From the NCBI RefSeq assembly GCF_040729435.1, contig NZ_CP160398.1, positions 3,720,001 to 3,784,000 of the forward strand: a DNA stretch of 64,000 bases. Reading direction: 5' to 3'. The position numbers and the translations under genes were made by a program. Below are positions 37,057-46,791 of the stretch, piece by piece; position 1 is the stretch's first letter, and each line of letters starts with the position of its first letter. The notes under the pieces are model-generated. The model saw only the letters and a list, made by a program, of their open reading frames with translations. It had not been told where the DNA came from and searched no databases. Source of the stretch: Pseudomonas sp. HOU2 (lineage in GTDB: Bacteria > Pseudomonadota > Gammaproteobacteria > Pseudomonadales > Pseudomonadaceae).

Positions 37057-39619
37057 CTCTCAAGTACAGCCAGAGACTCTGTCCGAGTATCTGGCGCATC
37101 TGCCGATGACCGACGAGCAGCGCGCGGAACTCGCGGGCTGCCAGTCCTTCAGCGAACTGCACCAGCGTCTGTCGTCGCCGACGTTCGACGCGCCTGCCGA
37201 AGCCGCCCAGGCTTCGGTGGGCAAGCGCCTGACCCTGAGCACCGCCGAGGAGCTGGAAGAGGCGGAAATGCTGGTGCTCGACGCCAGCGGTCGGGTCAGC
37301 ATGAAGGCGACTCCGCCGATCCGTCGGACCAAAGTCGTGCCGGAGCCTTGGCGCACCAATATTCTGGTGCGTGGCTGGCGCCGCCTGACCGGGCGCACCA
37401 ACCCGCCGCAGCCGCCGAAGGACGAAAACGTCTTGCCGGCGGCGCGCTGGCGCACCGTGGGTTCGATCCGTCGCTACATTCTGTTGCTGCTGATGCTCGG
37501 TCAGACCATCGTTGCCGGCTGGTACATGAAAGGCATCATGCCGTACCAGGGCTGGTCGTTCGTCGATCTGGACGAAGTGCTGCACCAGCCGCTGCTGCAA
37601 ACCGCCACGCAAGTGCTGCCGTATGCGCTGCAAACCAGCATCCTGATCCTGTTCGGGATTTTGTTCTGCTGGGTCTCGGCCGGTTTCTGGACGGCACTGA
37701 TGGGCTTCCTCGAGTTGCTCACCGGTCACGATAAATACCGTATCTCCGGCAAAAGTGCCGGCAACGAGCCGATTCCGAAAGACGCTCGTACCGCGCTGGT
37801 GATGCCGATCTGCAACGAAGACGTGCCCCGGGTATTCGCCGGTCTGCGCGCCACCTTCGAGTCGGTCGCCGCTACCGGTGATCTGGATCGCTTCGACTTC
37901 TTCGTCCTCAGCGACAGTAACGACACCGATATCTGCGTCGCCGAGCAGCAAGCCTGGCTGGATGTCTGCCGTGAAGCCAAGGGCTTCGGCAAGATCTTCT
38001 ATCGCCGCCGTCGCCGCCGTGTGAAACGCAAGAGCGGCAACCTCGACGACTTCTGCCGTCGCTGGGGTGGTGACTACAAGTACATGGTCGTGCTCGACGC
38101 CGACTCGGTGATGAGCGGCGAGTGCCTGACCAGTCTGGTGCGCCTGATGGAAGCCACGCCGGACGCCGGGATCATCCAGACCGCGCCGCGAGCGTCGGGC
38201 ATGGACACCCTGTATGCGCGCATGCAGCAGTTCGCTACCCGCGTGTACGGTCCGCTGTTCACCGCCGGTCTGCACTTCTGGCAGTTGGGTGAATCCCACT
38301 ACTGGGGTCACAACGCGATCATCCGCATGAAGCCGTTCATCGACCACTGCGCCCTGGCGCCGTTGCCGGGTAAAGGTGCGTTCTCCGGTGCAATCCTGTC
38401 TCACGACTTCGTTGAAGCTGCGCTGATGCGCCGTGCCGGCTGGGGCGTGTGGATTGCCTACGATCTGCCGGGCAGCTACGAAGAACTGCCGCCGAACCTG
38501 CTCGACGAGCTCAAGCGTGACCGTCGCTGGTGCCACGGCAACCTGATGAACTTCCGCCTGTTCCTGGTCAAAGGTATGCACCCGGTGCACCGCGCAGTGT
38601 TCCTCACCGGCGTGATGTCGTACCTGTCGGCGCCGTTGTGGTTCTTCTTCCTGGTGTTGTCGACCGCGCTGCTGGCGGTGAACACGCTGATGGAGCCGCA
38701 GTACTTCCTGGAACCGCGTCAGCTCTATCCGCTGTGGCCACAATGGCACCCGGACAAGGCGATCGCGCTGTTCTCGACCACCATCGTGCTGCTGTTCCTG
38801 CCGAAACTGCTGAGCATCATCCTGATCTGGGCCAAGGGCGCGAAAGAGTTCGGTGGCAAGTTCAAGGTGACCCTGTCGATGCTGCTGGAGATGTTGTTTT
38901 CCATGCTGCTGGCGCCGGTGCGGATGATTTTCCACACCCGTTTCGTCCTCGCCGCGTTCCTCGGCTGGGCTGCGACCTGGAACTCGCCGCAGCGTGACGA
39001 CGACTCCACGCCATGGAGCGAGGCGGTCAAGCGCCACGGTCCGCAGACCCTGCTGGGCTTCTGCTGGGCGCTGCTGGTGATCTGGCTGAACCCGAGCTTC
39101 CTGTGGTGGCTGGTGCCGATCGTCGGTTCGCTGATGCTGTCGATCCCGGTGTCGGTGATTTCCAGCCGTGTCGGTCTGGGCCTGAAGTCCCGTGACGAGA
39201 GCCTGTTCCTCATCCCCGAGGAATACAATCCGCCACAGGCGCTGCTGGCGACCGACCAGTACACCCACGAAAACCGCTGGCATGCACTGAACGACGGCTT
39301 CATCCGCGCCGTGGTCGATCCGCAGCAGAACGCCCTGGCGTGTTCGCTGGCGACGGCCCGTCACGGTCAGGCCGAGCCGATCGAGTGGCTGCGTCAGGAG
39401 CGTGTGCGTCACGCCCTGAAGGCGGGTCCGGCAGCCCTGAGCAACCATGATCGCCTGCAACTGCTGAGTGATCCGGTGGCGCTGGCGCGTCTGCACGAGC
39501 TGGTCTGGGCCGAGGGCCACAACGAGTGGCTGGACGCCTGGCGCGCTTCGGTGAAAGCCGATCCGCATGCGCCGCTGTTGCCGCTCAAGCCTGTGAGCTT
39601 GCAGGCGCAACCGGCCTGA
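37049..39619 (+). CDS. opgH: Glucan biosynthesis glucosyltransferase H
   Basis: Inner-membrane glycosyltransferase (family 2) that polymerises glucose from UDP-glucose into the periplasmic glucan backbone. At 856 residues it has normal Pseudomonas length. Two helices follow the ~140-residue N-terminal tail ([35 protein letters not shown]). The catalytic domain has [21 protein letters not shown] and [11 protein letters not shown], the RRW counterpart of the Q-x2-RW motif. At least five C-terminal helices form the conduit. Overlaps opgG by eight bases; a strong terminator follows. Confidence 0.95.
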   Translation: MSNSQVQPETLSEYLAHLPMTDEQRAELAGCQSFSELHQRLSSPTFDAPAEAAQASVGKRLTLSTAEELEEAEMLVLDASGRVSMKATPPIRRTKVVPEPWRTNILVRGWRRLTGRTNPPQPPKDENVLPAARWRTVGSIRRYILLLLMLGQTIVAGWYMKGIMPYQGWSFVDLDEVLHQPLLQTATQVLPYALQTSILILFGILFCWVSAGFWTALMGFLELLTGHDKYRISGKSAGNEPIPKDARTALVMPICNEDVPRVFAGLRATFESVAATGDLDRFDFFVLSDSNDTDICVAEQQAWLDVCREAKGFGKIFYRRRRRRVKRKSGNLDDFCRRWGGDYKYMVVLDADSVMSGECLTSLVRLMEATPDAGIIQTAPRASGMDTLYARMQQFATRVYGPLFTAGLHFWQLGESHYWGHNAIIRMKPFIDHCALAPLPGKGAFSGAILSHDFVEAALMRRAGWGVWIAYDLPGSYEELPPNLLDELKRDRRWCHGNLMNFRLFLVKGMHPVHRAVFLTGVMSYLSAPLWFFFLVLSTALLAVNTLMEPQYFLEPRQLYPLWPQWHPDKAIALFSTTIVLLFLPKLLSIILIWAKGAKEFGGKFKVTLSMLLEMLFSMLLAPVRMIFHTRFVLAAFLGWAATWNSPQRDDDSTPWSEAVKRHGPQTLLGFCWALLVIWLNPSFLWWLVPIVGSLMLSIPVSVISSRVGLGLKSRDESLFLIPEEYNPPQALLATDQYTHENRWHALNDGFIRAVVDPQQNALACSLATARHGQAEPIEWLRQERVRHALKAGPAALSNHDRLQLLSDPVALARLHELVWAEGHNEWLDAWRASVKADPHAPLLPLKPVSLQAQPA

Positions 39620-39624
39620 TGAAG

Positions 39625-39652
39625 AAACCCCGCTAACTAGCGGGGTTTTTTT
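39625..39652 (+). terminator. Rho-independent terminator of opgGH
   Basis: AAACCCCGC-TAACTA-GCGGGGTTT with a following T-run; perfect stem six bases after the opgH stop. Confidence 0.92.
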
Positions 39653-39668
39653 ATGGCGCTGAAAAGCC

Positions 39669-39827
39669 CCCTCACCCTAACCCTCTCCCGGAGGGAGAGG
39701 GGACTGACCGGATTGGATATTCGAGTTGCATCGACCTGAGAAATCGAGTCGAACTTAGCTTTCGAATATTTCCCCGATCGGCTCCCTTTCCCCCTCTCCC
39801 CTCTGGGGAGAGGGCTGGGGTGAGGGG
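39669..39827. repeat. Family D intergenic repeat, copy 3
   Basis: Same ends as copy 1 and core GGACTGACCGGATTGG, CATCGACCTGA. Located between opgH and the amino acid ABC transporter; 39828-39977 beyond it is gene-free. Confidence 0.88.
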
Positions 39828-39977
39828 TGGCCCTTGATTGTTAAACAAATCGTCCATTAAACCTTGTGCAAAAAATCGAGTGCGTTAGCATCCGTCCCCG
39901 AATTGGCGCACCCGGACAATCTTGTCCATTTCTGTCGTTTTTCGCGCCGCAATTGCAATGGTTTTGGGGACTTGAAG

Positions 39978-40775
39978 ATGAAGAAGTATCTGGCGATGCT
40001 GCTGGTCGGCGTCACGGCACTGGTTGCAGTCAATGCGGCGCACGCCGGTGCAATCGATGACGCGGTCAAGCGCGGCACGTTGAAAGTCGGTATGGATCCG
40101 ACCTACATGCCGTTCGAAATGACCAACAAGCGCGGCGAGATCATCGGCTTCGAAGTCGACATCCTCAAAGCCATGTCCAAGGCCATGGGCGTCAAGCTGG
40201 AGCTGGTGTCCACCGGTTACGACGGGATCATTCCGGCCCTGATGACCGACAAGTTCGACATGATCGGCAGCGGCATGACCCTGACTCAGGAACGCAACCT
40301 GCGCCTGAACTTCAGCGAGCCGTTCATCGTGGTCGGCCAGACTCTGCTGATCCGCAAGGAGCTGGAAGGCACCATCAAGTCCTATAAAGACCTGAACACC
40401 GCCGACTACCGCATCACCTCCAAGCTCGGCACTACCGGTGAGATGGTCGCCAAGAAGCTGATCGCCAAGGCCAAGTACCACGGCTACGACAACGAGCAGG
40501 AAGCCGTGCTCGACGTGGTTAACGGCAAGGCCGACGCGTTCATCTACGACGCGCCGTACAACGTGGTCGCGGTGAACAAGGTCGGCGCCGGCAAACTGGT
40601 GTTCCTCGACAAGCCGTTCACCTACGAGCCGCTGGCCTTCGGTCTGAAGAAGGGTGATTACGACAGCATCAACTTCATCAACAACTTCCTGCACCAGATC
40701 CACGAAGACGGCACCTACGATCGCATCCATGACAAGTGGTTCAAGAGCACCGAGTGGCTCAAGGACATGGAATAA
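39978..40775 (+). CDS. Polar amino acid ABC transporter, substrate-binding protein
   Basis: Periplasmic solute-binding protein, family 3, of 265 residues. Signal peptide MKKYLAMLLVGVTALVAVNA, cleaved after AHA. The family signature starts with GTLKVGMDPTYMPFEMTNKR and GEIIGFEVDILKAMSK. ERNLRLNFSEPF and RITSKLGTTGEM contain the residues that usually bind the amino acid carboxyl and amino groups. Start at 39978 is set by TGGGGA and the signal peptide; the longer in-frame extension is rejected. The two genes after the REP encode permease and ATPase. The amino acid carried cannot be told from sequence. Confidence 0.9.
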   Translation: MKKYLAMLLVGVTALVAVNAAHAGAIDDAVKRGTLKVGMDPTYMPFEMTNKRGEIIGFEVDILKAMSKAMGVKLELVSTGYDGIIPALMTDKFDMIGSGMTLTQERNLRLNFSEPFIVVGQTLLIRKELEGTIKSYKDLNTADYRITSKLGTTGEMVAKKLIAKAKYHGYDNEQEAVLDVVNGKADAFIYDAPYNVVAVNKVGAGKLVFLDKPFTYEPLAFGLKKGDYDSINFINNFLHQIHEDGTYDRIHDKWFKSTEWLKDME

Positions 40776-40785
40776 CGCCGGTCGT

Positions 40786-40917
40786 TGTGGCGAGGGAGCT
40801 TGCTCCCGCTCGGCTGCGAAGCAGTCGTAACTGGTTGACTCGTTCTACCCGACGTTGCGCGGTGGCTGATTTCAGGGCTGCTGCGCACCCTAGCGGGAGC
40901 AAGCTCCCTCGCCACAG
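40786..40917. repeat. REP doublet, family C, inside the ABC transporter operon
   Basis: TGTGGCGAGGGAGCTTGCTC and inverse arms, lying between the binding protein and permease genes. Such placement often leaves more binding-protein message than permease message. Confidence 0.9.
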
Positions 40918-40955
40918 AGGGAGCGAGCATCCTGATCGATATGGATTTGCTCTAG

Positions 40956-41915
40956 ATGAAACAGAAAAAAGCCCAATGGCCCTGGCACGTCCTGACCGTG
41001 CTGGTGCTGGTCGGCCTGGCGGGCGCGTTGTATTACGCCACGTCGCTGATGTCCTACGAATGGCGCTGGAACCGCGTGCCGCAGTACTTCGCCTATCAGG
41101 CCGAGGAAACCCAGCGCGCTGCTGACATCTCCACCGTCACCGAACTGGTGCGCAAGGGCGGCAGCGCGCAGGTCACCCTGCGCAACGACGCCGGTGACGA
41201 GCAGCACCTGACCGTCGACGAGAACAGCCTGCAATTCGCTCAGGGCGACGATGTGTCTGAAGGTGACGTCGTGGGCGTGACCCGACACTGGGCGGCAGGG
41301 CCGCTGCTGTGGGGCCTTTGGACGACGCTGTGGCTTTCGGTAGTGTCCGGTGTACTCGGGCTGTTGATCGGACTGGTCACCGGGCTGTGCCGCCTGTCGA
41401 GCAACCCGACTCTGCGCGACCTGTCGAGCATCTATGTCGAACTGGTGCGCGGCACGCCGCTGCTGGTGCAGATTTTCATTTTCTACTTCTTCATCGGCAC
41501 GGTGATGAACCTGTCCCGGGAGTTCGCCGGGATCGCCGCGCTGTCGCTGTTTACCGGCGCCTACGTGGCGGAGATCATCCGTTCCGGCGTGCAGTCGATT
41601 GCTCGCGGGCAGAACGAAGCTGCGCGTTCGCTCGGTCTGAGCGCCGGCCAGTCGATGCGCCACGTGGTGCTGCCGCAAGCGTTCAAACGCGTGCTGCCGC
41701 CGCTGGCCGGGCAGTTCATCAGCCTGGTCAAGGACACCTCGCTGGTGTCGGTGATCGCGATTACCGAGCTGCTGAAAAGTGGCCGTGAAGTCATCACCAC
41801 CTCGTTCTCGCCGTTCGAAATCCTGTTCTGCGTTGCCGGCCTGTACCTGTTGATCAACCTGCCGCTGTCGAAAATCGCCAGCCGGCTTGAGCGGAGGCTC
41901 GCGCAAAGTGATTGA
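40956..41915 (+). CDS. Polar amino acid ABC transporter, permease with N-terminal periplasmic insert
   Basis: A 319-residue HisM/GlnP-type permease. The last ~205 residues are the standard domain with the EAA loop [32 protein letters not shown] and [19 protein letters not shown]1 (residues ~10-28) is separated from the first core helix (~115) by about 85 soluble residues ([18 protein letters not shown] ... [12 protein letters not shown]), which should lie in the periplasm. Typical members are ~220-250 residues and lack this insert. The ATPase start overlaps its end. Confidence 0.9.
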   Translation: MKQKKAQWPWHVLTVLVLVGLAGALYYATSLMSYEWRWNRVPQYFAYQAEETQRAADISTVTELVRKGGSAQVTLRNDAGDEQHLTVDENSLQFAQGDDVSEGDVVGVTRHWAAGPLLWGLWTTLWLSVVSGVLGLLIGLVTGLCRLSSNPTLRDLSSIYVELVRGTPLLVQIFIFYFFIGTVMNLSREFAGIAALSLFTGAYVAEIIRSGVQSIARGQNEAARSLGLSAGQSMRHVVLPQAFKRVLPPLAGQFISLVKDTSLVSVIAITELLKSGREVITTSFSPFEILFCVAGLYLLINLPLSKIASRLERRLAQSD

Positions 41916-42642
41916 AGTCCGCGATCTGGTAAAAGTCTTCGACACCCGGGGCCAGGTAGTCCGGGCGGTGGATAACGTCACCACCTCCGTCGCCAAGGGC
42001 GAAGTGTTGGTGGTGATCGGCCCGTCCGGCTCGGGCAAGTCGACCTTCCTGCGTTGCCTCAATGGCCTGGAAGAATTCGACTCGGGCTCGGTGAGCATCG
42101 ACGGTCTGCAACTGGCTGACCCGAAAACCGACGTCAACGCCTACCGCCGTGAAGTCGGCATGGTGTTCCAGCATTTCAACCTGTTCCCGCACATGACCGT
42201 GCTGGAAAACCTCTGCCTGGCGCAGAAGGTCGTGCGCAAGCGCGGGCAAAAGGAAAGCGAGGCCAAGGCCCTGGCGTTGCTGGAGAAGGTCGGTATTGCG
42301 CAGAAGGCGCGGGAATACCCGTCACGCCTGTCCGGCGGTCAGCAACAGCGCGTGGCGATTGCCCGGGCGCTGGCGATGGACCCTAAAGTGATGCTGTTCG
42401 ACGAACCGACGTCGGCCCTCGACCCGGAAATGGTCGGTGAAGTGCTGGACGTGATGAAGAACCTGGCCGTGGAAGGCATGACCATGGTCTGCGTGACCCA
42501 CGAAATGGGTTTTGCCCGGGAAGTGGCGGATCGGGTGCTGTTCTTCGATCACGGCAAACTGCTGGAAGATGCCGCGCCGGCGCAATTTTTCGATGCGCCG
42601 AAGGATCCGCGCGCTCAGGCGTTCCTGCGGCAGGTGTTGTAA
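41908..42642 (+). CDS. Polar amino acid ABC transporter, ATPase
   Basis: A 244-residue ATPase of the HisP/GlnQ type. Walker [14 protein letters not shown]-loop [10 protein letters not shown], signature [15 protein letters not shown], Walker [14 protein letters not shown] and switch [15 protein letters not shown] are all intact. Start is a GTG at 41908 with GGAGG 10 nt upstream, giving [15 protein letters not shown]; a TTG at 41887 would extend it by seven residues but places the ribosome site inside the gene. It overlaps the permease gene by eight bases. Confidence 0.93.
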   Translation: MIEVRDLVKVFDTRGQVVRAVDNVTTSVAKGEVLVVIGPSGSGKSTFLRCLNGLEEFDSGSVSIDGLQLADPKTDVNAYRREVGMVFQHFNLFPHMTVLENLCLAQKVVRKRGQKESEAKALALLEKVGIAQKAREYPSRLSGGQQQRVAIARALAMDPKVMLFDEPTSALDPEMVGEVLDVMKNLAVEGMTMVCVTHEMGFAREVADRVLFFDHGKLLEDAAPAQFFDAPKDPRAQAFLRQVL

Positions 42643-42697
42643 CGGCGGCGTTCTTTCGGACGCCATCGCTGGCAAGCCAGCTTGTATGCTGAGACTT

Positions 42698-42848
42698 GAA
42701 GGGAGGAGGAGGGACAAAGCCAGATTCTGACTGTTGACGCAGTACAGATCCGTGGGAGATTTCGCCCCTCCTCCTTTCACCCAAGCGCCGATAAAGAATG
42801 CATCTGGCTAGACCGACGATAGGAACAAGCCTGCGCCCCTGGGTGATC
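42698..42848 (+). ncRNA. Predicted bridge RNA of the IS110 element
   Basis: Two stem-loops. Loop 1: stem 42701-42713/42766-42778 (13 pairs with two G-U) encloses an internal loop and an apical hairpin (TCTGACTG/CAGT-A-CAGA). Its left side has AAGCCAG (42717-42723), identical to the 7 bases before the CT core of the REP target. Its right side has GTGGGAG (42752-42758), the reverse complement of CTCCCAC. Loop 2: stem CACCCA/TGGGTG (42778-42783/42840-42845) plus GCGC/GCGC. It holds AGAAT (42795-42799), identical to the 5 bases before CT at the right end, and ACAAG (42825-42829), the reverse complement of CTTGT at the left end. This is the target- and donor-loop plan of IS110 bridge RNAs. Ends are approximate. 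Confidence 0.75.
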
Positions 42849-42886
42849 CCTTCAAGTGTTCAAAACCATATCTCGGGGGGTGTTCA

Positions 42887-43834
42887 ATGGCAATGTCGGT
42901 TTCTGTTTCCAAGCCAATCGTGGGCGTGGATGTCGCCAAGAATGAGCTGGTCATCTATCAGGCCGAGCTGGATCTGCTCGAGACTATTTCCAATGACAAG
43001 GCAGCGATCGAGAAATGGCTGAAAGCCTTGCCTGCACCGGTTGATCTGGCCATTGAATCGACCAATATCTATCACTTGGCGTTCGCCGATCTGGCCCATG
43101 AAGCCGGGTGCACGATTTACATGGTCGGTGGCTACGAGCTGAGTCATTACCGCAAAGGAGTGAATGTTCGCGCTAAAACCGACGCGCTGGACGCCAAACT
43201 GCTTGCCCGTTATCTGAAAAATGAATACGAAGAACTGCATCCCTGGATTCCGCCATCGCCGCTGTATCGCCGACTCTTGAGCCTTTTTCGTCGTCGCGCA
43301 GCGCTGGTTCAGGCGCGCGTTGGCTTGGTGCAAAGTTGGAAAAATGAGCCGCTGCTTAAAAGCGCGTTTGCCGAGCAAGTGGCTTCAATGCAGAGGCTTG
43401 AGACATTGGTCGAGAAGATGATCAACGAGCAGTTGAAAGAAGCCGGTTTGCTTGCCCAACTGAAGCGATGCACGAAAGTCGAAGGCGTTGGTTTTTTGAC
43501 TGGAGCCCGTTTGATTGTTGCGTTTCAACGGGGTGATTTCAGGAATGCAGATGCATTCATCGCGTTTTTGGGGATGGATTTACGAGTGTCACAGTCGGGG
43601 CAGAAGGATGGTCGCCGAAGCCTGACCAAGCGTGGAGATCCGGAAGCTCGTCGACTGCTGCATAACGCAGCCATGTCGGCCAGTCGTACGCCAGCCTGGA
43701 AAGGCTTCTACGAGGAGCAAAGAGCCCGAGGCTTCAGCACGACACAGGCACTGGTGATACTGGCTCGAAAGCTTGCGCGGGTGGTATTCGCTCTGCTCAA
43801 GGGGCAAAGCGAATATCAACCGAAGGCCGGTTGA
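42887..43834 (+). CDS. IS110-family transposase (DEDD recombinase)
   Basis: A 315-residue RNA-guided recombinase. The RuvC-like N-domain has the DEDD tetrad: Asp15 (GVDVAKNE), Glu57 (AIESTNIYH), Asp99 and Asp102 (KTDALDAKLLARYL). The C-terminal Transposase_20 domain has VEGVGFLTGARLI, FLGMDLRVSQSGQ, which carries the probable nucleophile serine, and TKRGDPEARRLLHNAAM. A coiled-coil region joins them (residues ~125-195). The frame is intact, so it may be active. The GGGGGG before the ATG can serve as ribosome site. Confidence 0.93.
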   Translation: MAMSVSVSKPIVGVDVAKNELVIYQAELDLLETISNDKAAIEKWLKALPAPVDLAIESTNIYHLAFADLAHEAGCTIYMVGGYELSHYRKGVNVRAKTDALDAKLLARYLKNEYEELHPWIPPSPLYRRLLSLFRRRAALVQARVGLVQSWKNEPLLKSAFAEQVASMQRLETLVEKMINEQLKEAGLLAQLKRCTKVEGVGFLTGARLIVAFQRGDFRNADAFIAFLGMDLRVSQSGQKDGRRSLTKRGDPEARRLLHNAAMSASRTPAWKGFYEEQRARGFSTTQALVILARKLARVVFALLKGQSEYQPKAG

Positions 43835-43850
43835 GGGCTTTCCCTCAACC
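43829..43850 (+). other. Hairpin at the right end of the IS110 element
   Basis: GGTTGAGGG-CTTT-CCCTCAACC is a perfect 9-bp hairpin that includes the transposase stop codon and ends 7 bp from the element edge. It may protect the message end or mark the right end; its role is not known. Confidence 0.7.
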
Positions 43851-43973
43851 ATAGAATCTCCCACAGTGAATGGGTTGAACACAAACTTTGTGAACGACTA
43901 GAAACCTGTGGGAGCTGGCTTGCCAGCGATAGCATCACCTCGGTCCACAGTGAACCGAGGTCGATGCATCACC

Positions 43974-45890
43974 TCAGACCTTGAACCGCCCCACCAGCAT
44001 CTGCAGATGCGTCCCCAGCCGCGCCAGCTCAACACTCGACGCCGCCGTTTCTTCACTCGCCGCCGAGGTCTGATCCGACACATCCCGCACATTCAGCACA
44101 CTGCGGTTGATTTCTTCAGCCACGGCACTCTGCTGCTCTGCCGCCGCGGCGATCTGCTGGTTCATTGCCTGAATCGCCGACACGGTGCGGGTGATGCTTT
44201 CCAGTGAGCCACCGGCACGGCGGGTCAGTTCGACGCTGCTGTCGGTCAGGCTGCGGCTGTTGTCCATGATCGTCGCCACTTGCTGGGTGCCGTTCTGCAG
44301 GCCGACGATCAGCTCTTCGATCTCTTCCGTGGACTTCTGCGTGCGCTGGGCGAGGCTGCGGACTTCATCGGCAACCACCGCAAAACCACGCCCGGCCTCA
44401 CCGGCACGGGCCGCTTCGATCGCGGCGTTGAGCGCCAGCAGGTTGGTTTGCTGGGCCACGGACTTGATCACGTCGAGCACGCTGCCGATCTTGTCGCTTT
44501 CGCGCTTGAGTTCGCCCATGGCTTCGGTCGAATGACCGACCTCAACGGCCAGACGCTCAATCTGCGCGATGGCTTCACCCACCACCTTGTCGCCTTCACG
44601 GGCTTGCTGGTCGGCGGCCACGGCGGCTTCGGAAGCCTCCTCGGCGTTGCGCGCGACTTCCTGCACGGTGGCGGCCATTTCGTTCATGGCGGTAGCGACC
44701 TGGTCGGTCTCGACTTTCTGATTGTTGACCCCGGCGCTGGTCTGCTCGGTCACCGCTGACAATTCCTCGGCAGCGCTGGCGATTTGCGTGACGCCGTCGC
44801 TGATGCCACCGATCAACTCGCGCAGGCCTTGGGTCATGCTCTGCATCGAACGTTGCAACTGGCCGAGTTCGTCGCGACGCTGCGACACCAGGTTGTGGGT
44901 CAAGTCGCCGGCAGCCACACGCTCGGCGACTTTCAGGGTCTGGTTCAGCGGAATGATGATCTGCCGGGTGATCGCCCATGCGGCCAGCAAACCGAAGGCC
45001 ACGGCGAGTAGGGTGGCGATGATCAGCATGTTCTTGGCGTGCGCGGCATCGGTATCGCGCACCACGGTTTGTGATTCGGTGAGCTTCTTGCTGAGGTCGA
45101 GGAGGATGTCGCCCTGAGCCGTCATGGTTGCCCCGGCCTTGGCATTGTTCACCTGCGAGTCGCGGAACTGAGCGACCGCCGCGCGATAAGCCTTGATCGA
45201 GTCGGTGGCCTGTTGCAGGTTGGCGATGTGCTGTTCGGGCAGTTTCGCCGGCAGGCTGTCGAGGTTTTTCAGCGCATTGTCGATGGCGTCCAGCGCGGGC
45301 TGCTCCGCCTCGGCCTTGCCGCTGTAGGTGTAGCCACGCACCTGATAGCGCGCTTGCTGCAACAGTTTGCTCAGTTCGATCACGCTGTTGAATTGCGCGA
45401 CGCTGTCACCCTGCAGCATGGATTTCTCGACTTCCGAGACTTTAGCCACGGCATTGTCGGCACTGGCGCCGAGCTTGCTGCGCGCGTCTTCACGCTGCAC
45501 GGTGGCCTGTGTCATGTCGGCGAAGGCACGTTTGTACTCGGCGACAGCGGCCAGTTGCTGATCGACCATGGCCGCATCTGCGGGCTGCTCGATCAGGCCG
45601 CGCGCGGTTTGCAAGCCGCTGGCGAGTTTGGCCAGCAACTCGTTGACCGCGCCCGGGCCTTGTTCGCCACGACGCGCTTCATAGTCCAGACGCGCCAAGC
45701 GCAGGTCCTTGGTCAGCTCGTTGAGGCTGGAAATGAAGCCGAGCTTGTCGCCACGGCTGATGATGCCGCCCATGCCGGTCCAGCCGGTAAAGGTAATCAG
45801 CAGGGTGAGCAACAGCACCAGGCCGAAACCGATGCCCAGCTTGCGTTTGACGCTGACGTTCCCAAGATTCTCGGCTAACCAACGGTACAT
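43974..45890 (-). CDS. Methyl-accepting chemotaxis protein with HBM sensor (McpK/McpS-like)
   Basis: Chemoreceptor of 638 residues. TM1 ([19 protein letters not shown]) is followed by ~250 mostly helical residues without Cache signatures, the layout of the helical bimodular (HBM) sensor. Next come TM2 ([20 protein letters not shown]), HAMP ([20 protein letters not shown]) and the signalling domain with tip [20 protein letters not shown]. Its position between the amino acid ABC transporter and rsmE matches P. aeruginosa PA5072 (McpK, alpha-ketoglutarate receptor), so I infer an organic acid ligand. The IS110 insertion lies downstream of its stop and does not disrupt it. Confidence 0.88.
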   Translation of the reverse strand: MYRWLAENLGNVSVKRKLGIGFGLVLLLTLLITFTGWTGMGGIISRGDKLGFISSLNELTKDLRLARLDYEARRGEQGPGAVNELLAKLASGLQTARGLIEQPADAAMVDQQLAAVAEYKRAFADMTQATVQREDARSKLGASADNAVAKVSEVEKSMLQGDSVAQFNSVIELSKLLQQARYQVRGYTYSGKAEAEQPALDAIDNALKNLDSLPAKLPEQHIANLQQATDSIKAYRAAVAQFRDSQVNNAKAGATMTAQGDILLDLSKKLTESQTVVRDTDAAHAKNMLIIATLLAVAFGLLAAWAITRQIIIPLNQTLKVAERVAAGDLTHNLVSQRRDELGQLQRSMQSMTQGLRELIGGISDGVTQIASAAEELSAVTEQTSAGVNNQKVETDQVATAMNEMAATVQEVARNAEEASEAAVAADQQAREGDKVVGEAIAQIERLAVEVGHSTEAMGELKRESDKIGSVLDVIKSVAQQTNLLALNAAIEAARAGEAGRGFAVVADEVRSLAQRTQKSTEEIEELIVGLQNGTQQVATIMDNSRSLTDSSVELTRRAGGSLESITRTVSAIQAMNQQIAAAAEQQSAVAEEINRSVLNVRDVSDQTSAASEETAASSVELARLGTHLQMLVGRFKV

Positions 45891-45985
45891 GCGACGACTC
45901 CCCTCGGACCACTAATTGGACTTATGGGGACTGTATCGGCGGGGTGATGGCAATCTGTAACCCGATTTGTCCGACACCACCCTTG

Positions 45986-46072
45986 TGTAGGAGCTGCCGC
46001 AGGCTGCGATCTTTTGATCTTGCTGTTAAAAAAACAAGATCAAAAGATCGCAGCCTTCGGCAGCTCCTACAG
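45986..46072. repeat. REP doublet, family B, extended hairpin
   Basis: TGTAGGAGCTGCCGCAGGCT and inverse, with the inner arms continuing as GATCTTTTGATCTTG / CAAGATCAAAAGATC. This forms one long near-perfect hairpin between rsmE and the chemoreceptor gene. Confidence 0.9.
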
Positions 46073-46083
46073 GGAGAGGTGTG

Positions 46084-46791
46084 TCAGAACAGGCGGGCGA
46101 GCAGGGCGGTGACGGCGGTTTCGACGCGCAGGATGCGCTCGCCCAGTTGCACCGGTTGCAGGCCGGACTTGCCCAGCAGGTCGATTTCGTAGGGGATCCA
46201 GCCACCCTCGGGGCCGATCGCCAGGGTCACCGGTTCGCTCAGCGCACGTGGGCACGGCGGGTAATTGCCGGGATGGCCGACCAGACCCAGGGTGCCTTCG
46301 CTGATTGCCGGCAGGCGGTCTTCGACGAACGGCTTGAAGCGTTTCTCGATGATGACTTCCGGCAGCACGGTATCGCGGGCCTGTTCGAGGCCGAGGATCA
46401 GATTCTCGCGAATCGCTTCCGGCTCCAGAAACGGTGTCTGCCAGAAGCTCTTCTCGACCCGATAGCTGTTGACCAGAATCACCTTCGACACGCCCATGGT
46501 CGCCACGGTCTGGAACACTCGACGCAGCATCTTCGGCCGTGGCAGGGCCAGCACCAGGGTCAGCGGCAGCTTGGCCGGCGGTGGTTGATCGAGGATGACG
46601 CGCAACTCGGCCTCGCCGGCCTCGAGGCGCAGCAGTTCAGCCGAACCCATCAGTCCGTTGATGCGCCCCACGCGCAGGCTGTCCCCGACTTCCGAGCGAT
46701 GCACTTCCTGCATGTGGGTCAGGCGCCGGTCACGCAGCACGACGCGGTCGGCCGCGATGAAGTCGGCCTCTTCGAGCAGCAGCAGGTTCAT
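46084..46791 (-). CDS. rsmE: 16S rRNA m3U1498 methyltransferase
   Basis: Methylates N3 of U1498 in the 30S decoding centre using SAM. The 235-residue protein has an N-terminal PUA-like domain (to ~70) and a SPOUT domain with the trefoil-knot segments [15 protein letters not shown] and [17 protein letters not shown], the family hallmark. [16 protein letters not shown] completes the SAM pocket. Its start overlaps the tatC stop by four bases, so it is the last gene of the tatABC-rsmE unit. Confidence 0.95.
   Translation of the reverse strand: MNLLLLEEADFIAADRVVLRDRRLTHMQEVHRSEVGDSLRVGRINGLMGSAELLRLEAGEAELRVILDQPPPAKLPLTLVLALPRPKMLRRVFQTVATMGVSKVILVNSYRVEKSFWQTPFLEPEAIRENLILGLEQARDTVLPEVIIEKRFKPFVEDRLPAISEGTLGLVGHPGNYPPCPRALSEPVTLAIGPEGGWIPYEIDLLGKSGLQPVQLGERILRVETAVTALLARLF

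Larger units (their letters stand above)
42683..43857 (+). mobile_element. IS110-family insertion sequence in a REP
   Basis: A 1175-bp element with a 204-nt leader, one DEDD transposase gene and a 23-nt right end. No terminal inverted repeats are seen, as expected. CT is present on both sides (42681-42682 and 43858-43859), matching the CT core used by IS110 elements such as IS621. The long non-coding region lies upstream of the transposase, which places it in the IS110 rather than the IS1111 group. Insertion of IS110 elements into REP sequences is known in P. putida. Confidence 0.88.
42663..43933. repeat. REP doublet, family A, split by an IS110 insertion
   Basis: The left arm CATCGCTGGCAAGCCAGCT stops at 42682 and its tail CCCACA resumes at 43860; the right arm TGTGGGAGCTGGCTTGCCAG is intact at 43907-43933. 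Taking out 42683-43859 (the insert plus one CT) restores an ordinary family A doublet with a normal ~40-nt spacer. Confidence 0.88.

Noticed and set aside
36776..39610. 944-codon open frame antisense to opgH
   Set aside because: Arg/Gln/His-rich shadow of a conserved gene; no ribosome site or family features.
42798..43022. Small open frame over the IS leader and transposase start
   Set aside because: Overlaps the predicted RNA and the conserved RuvC domain in another frame; no family features.
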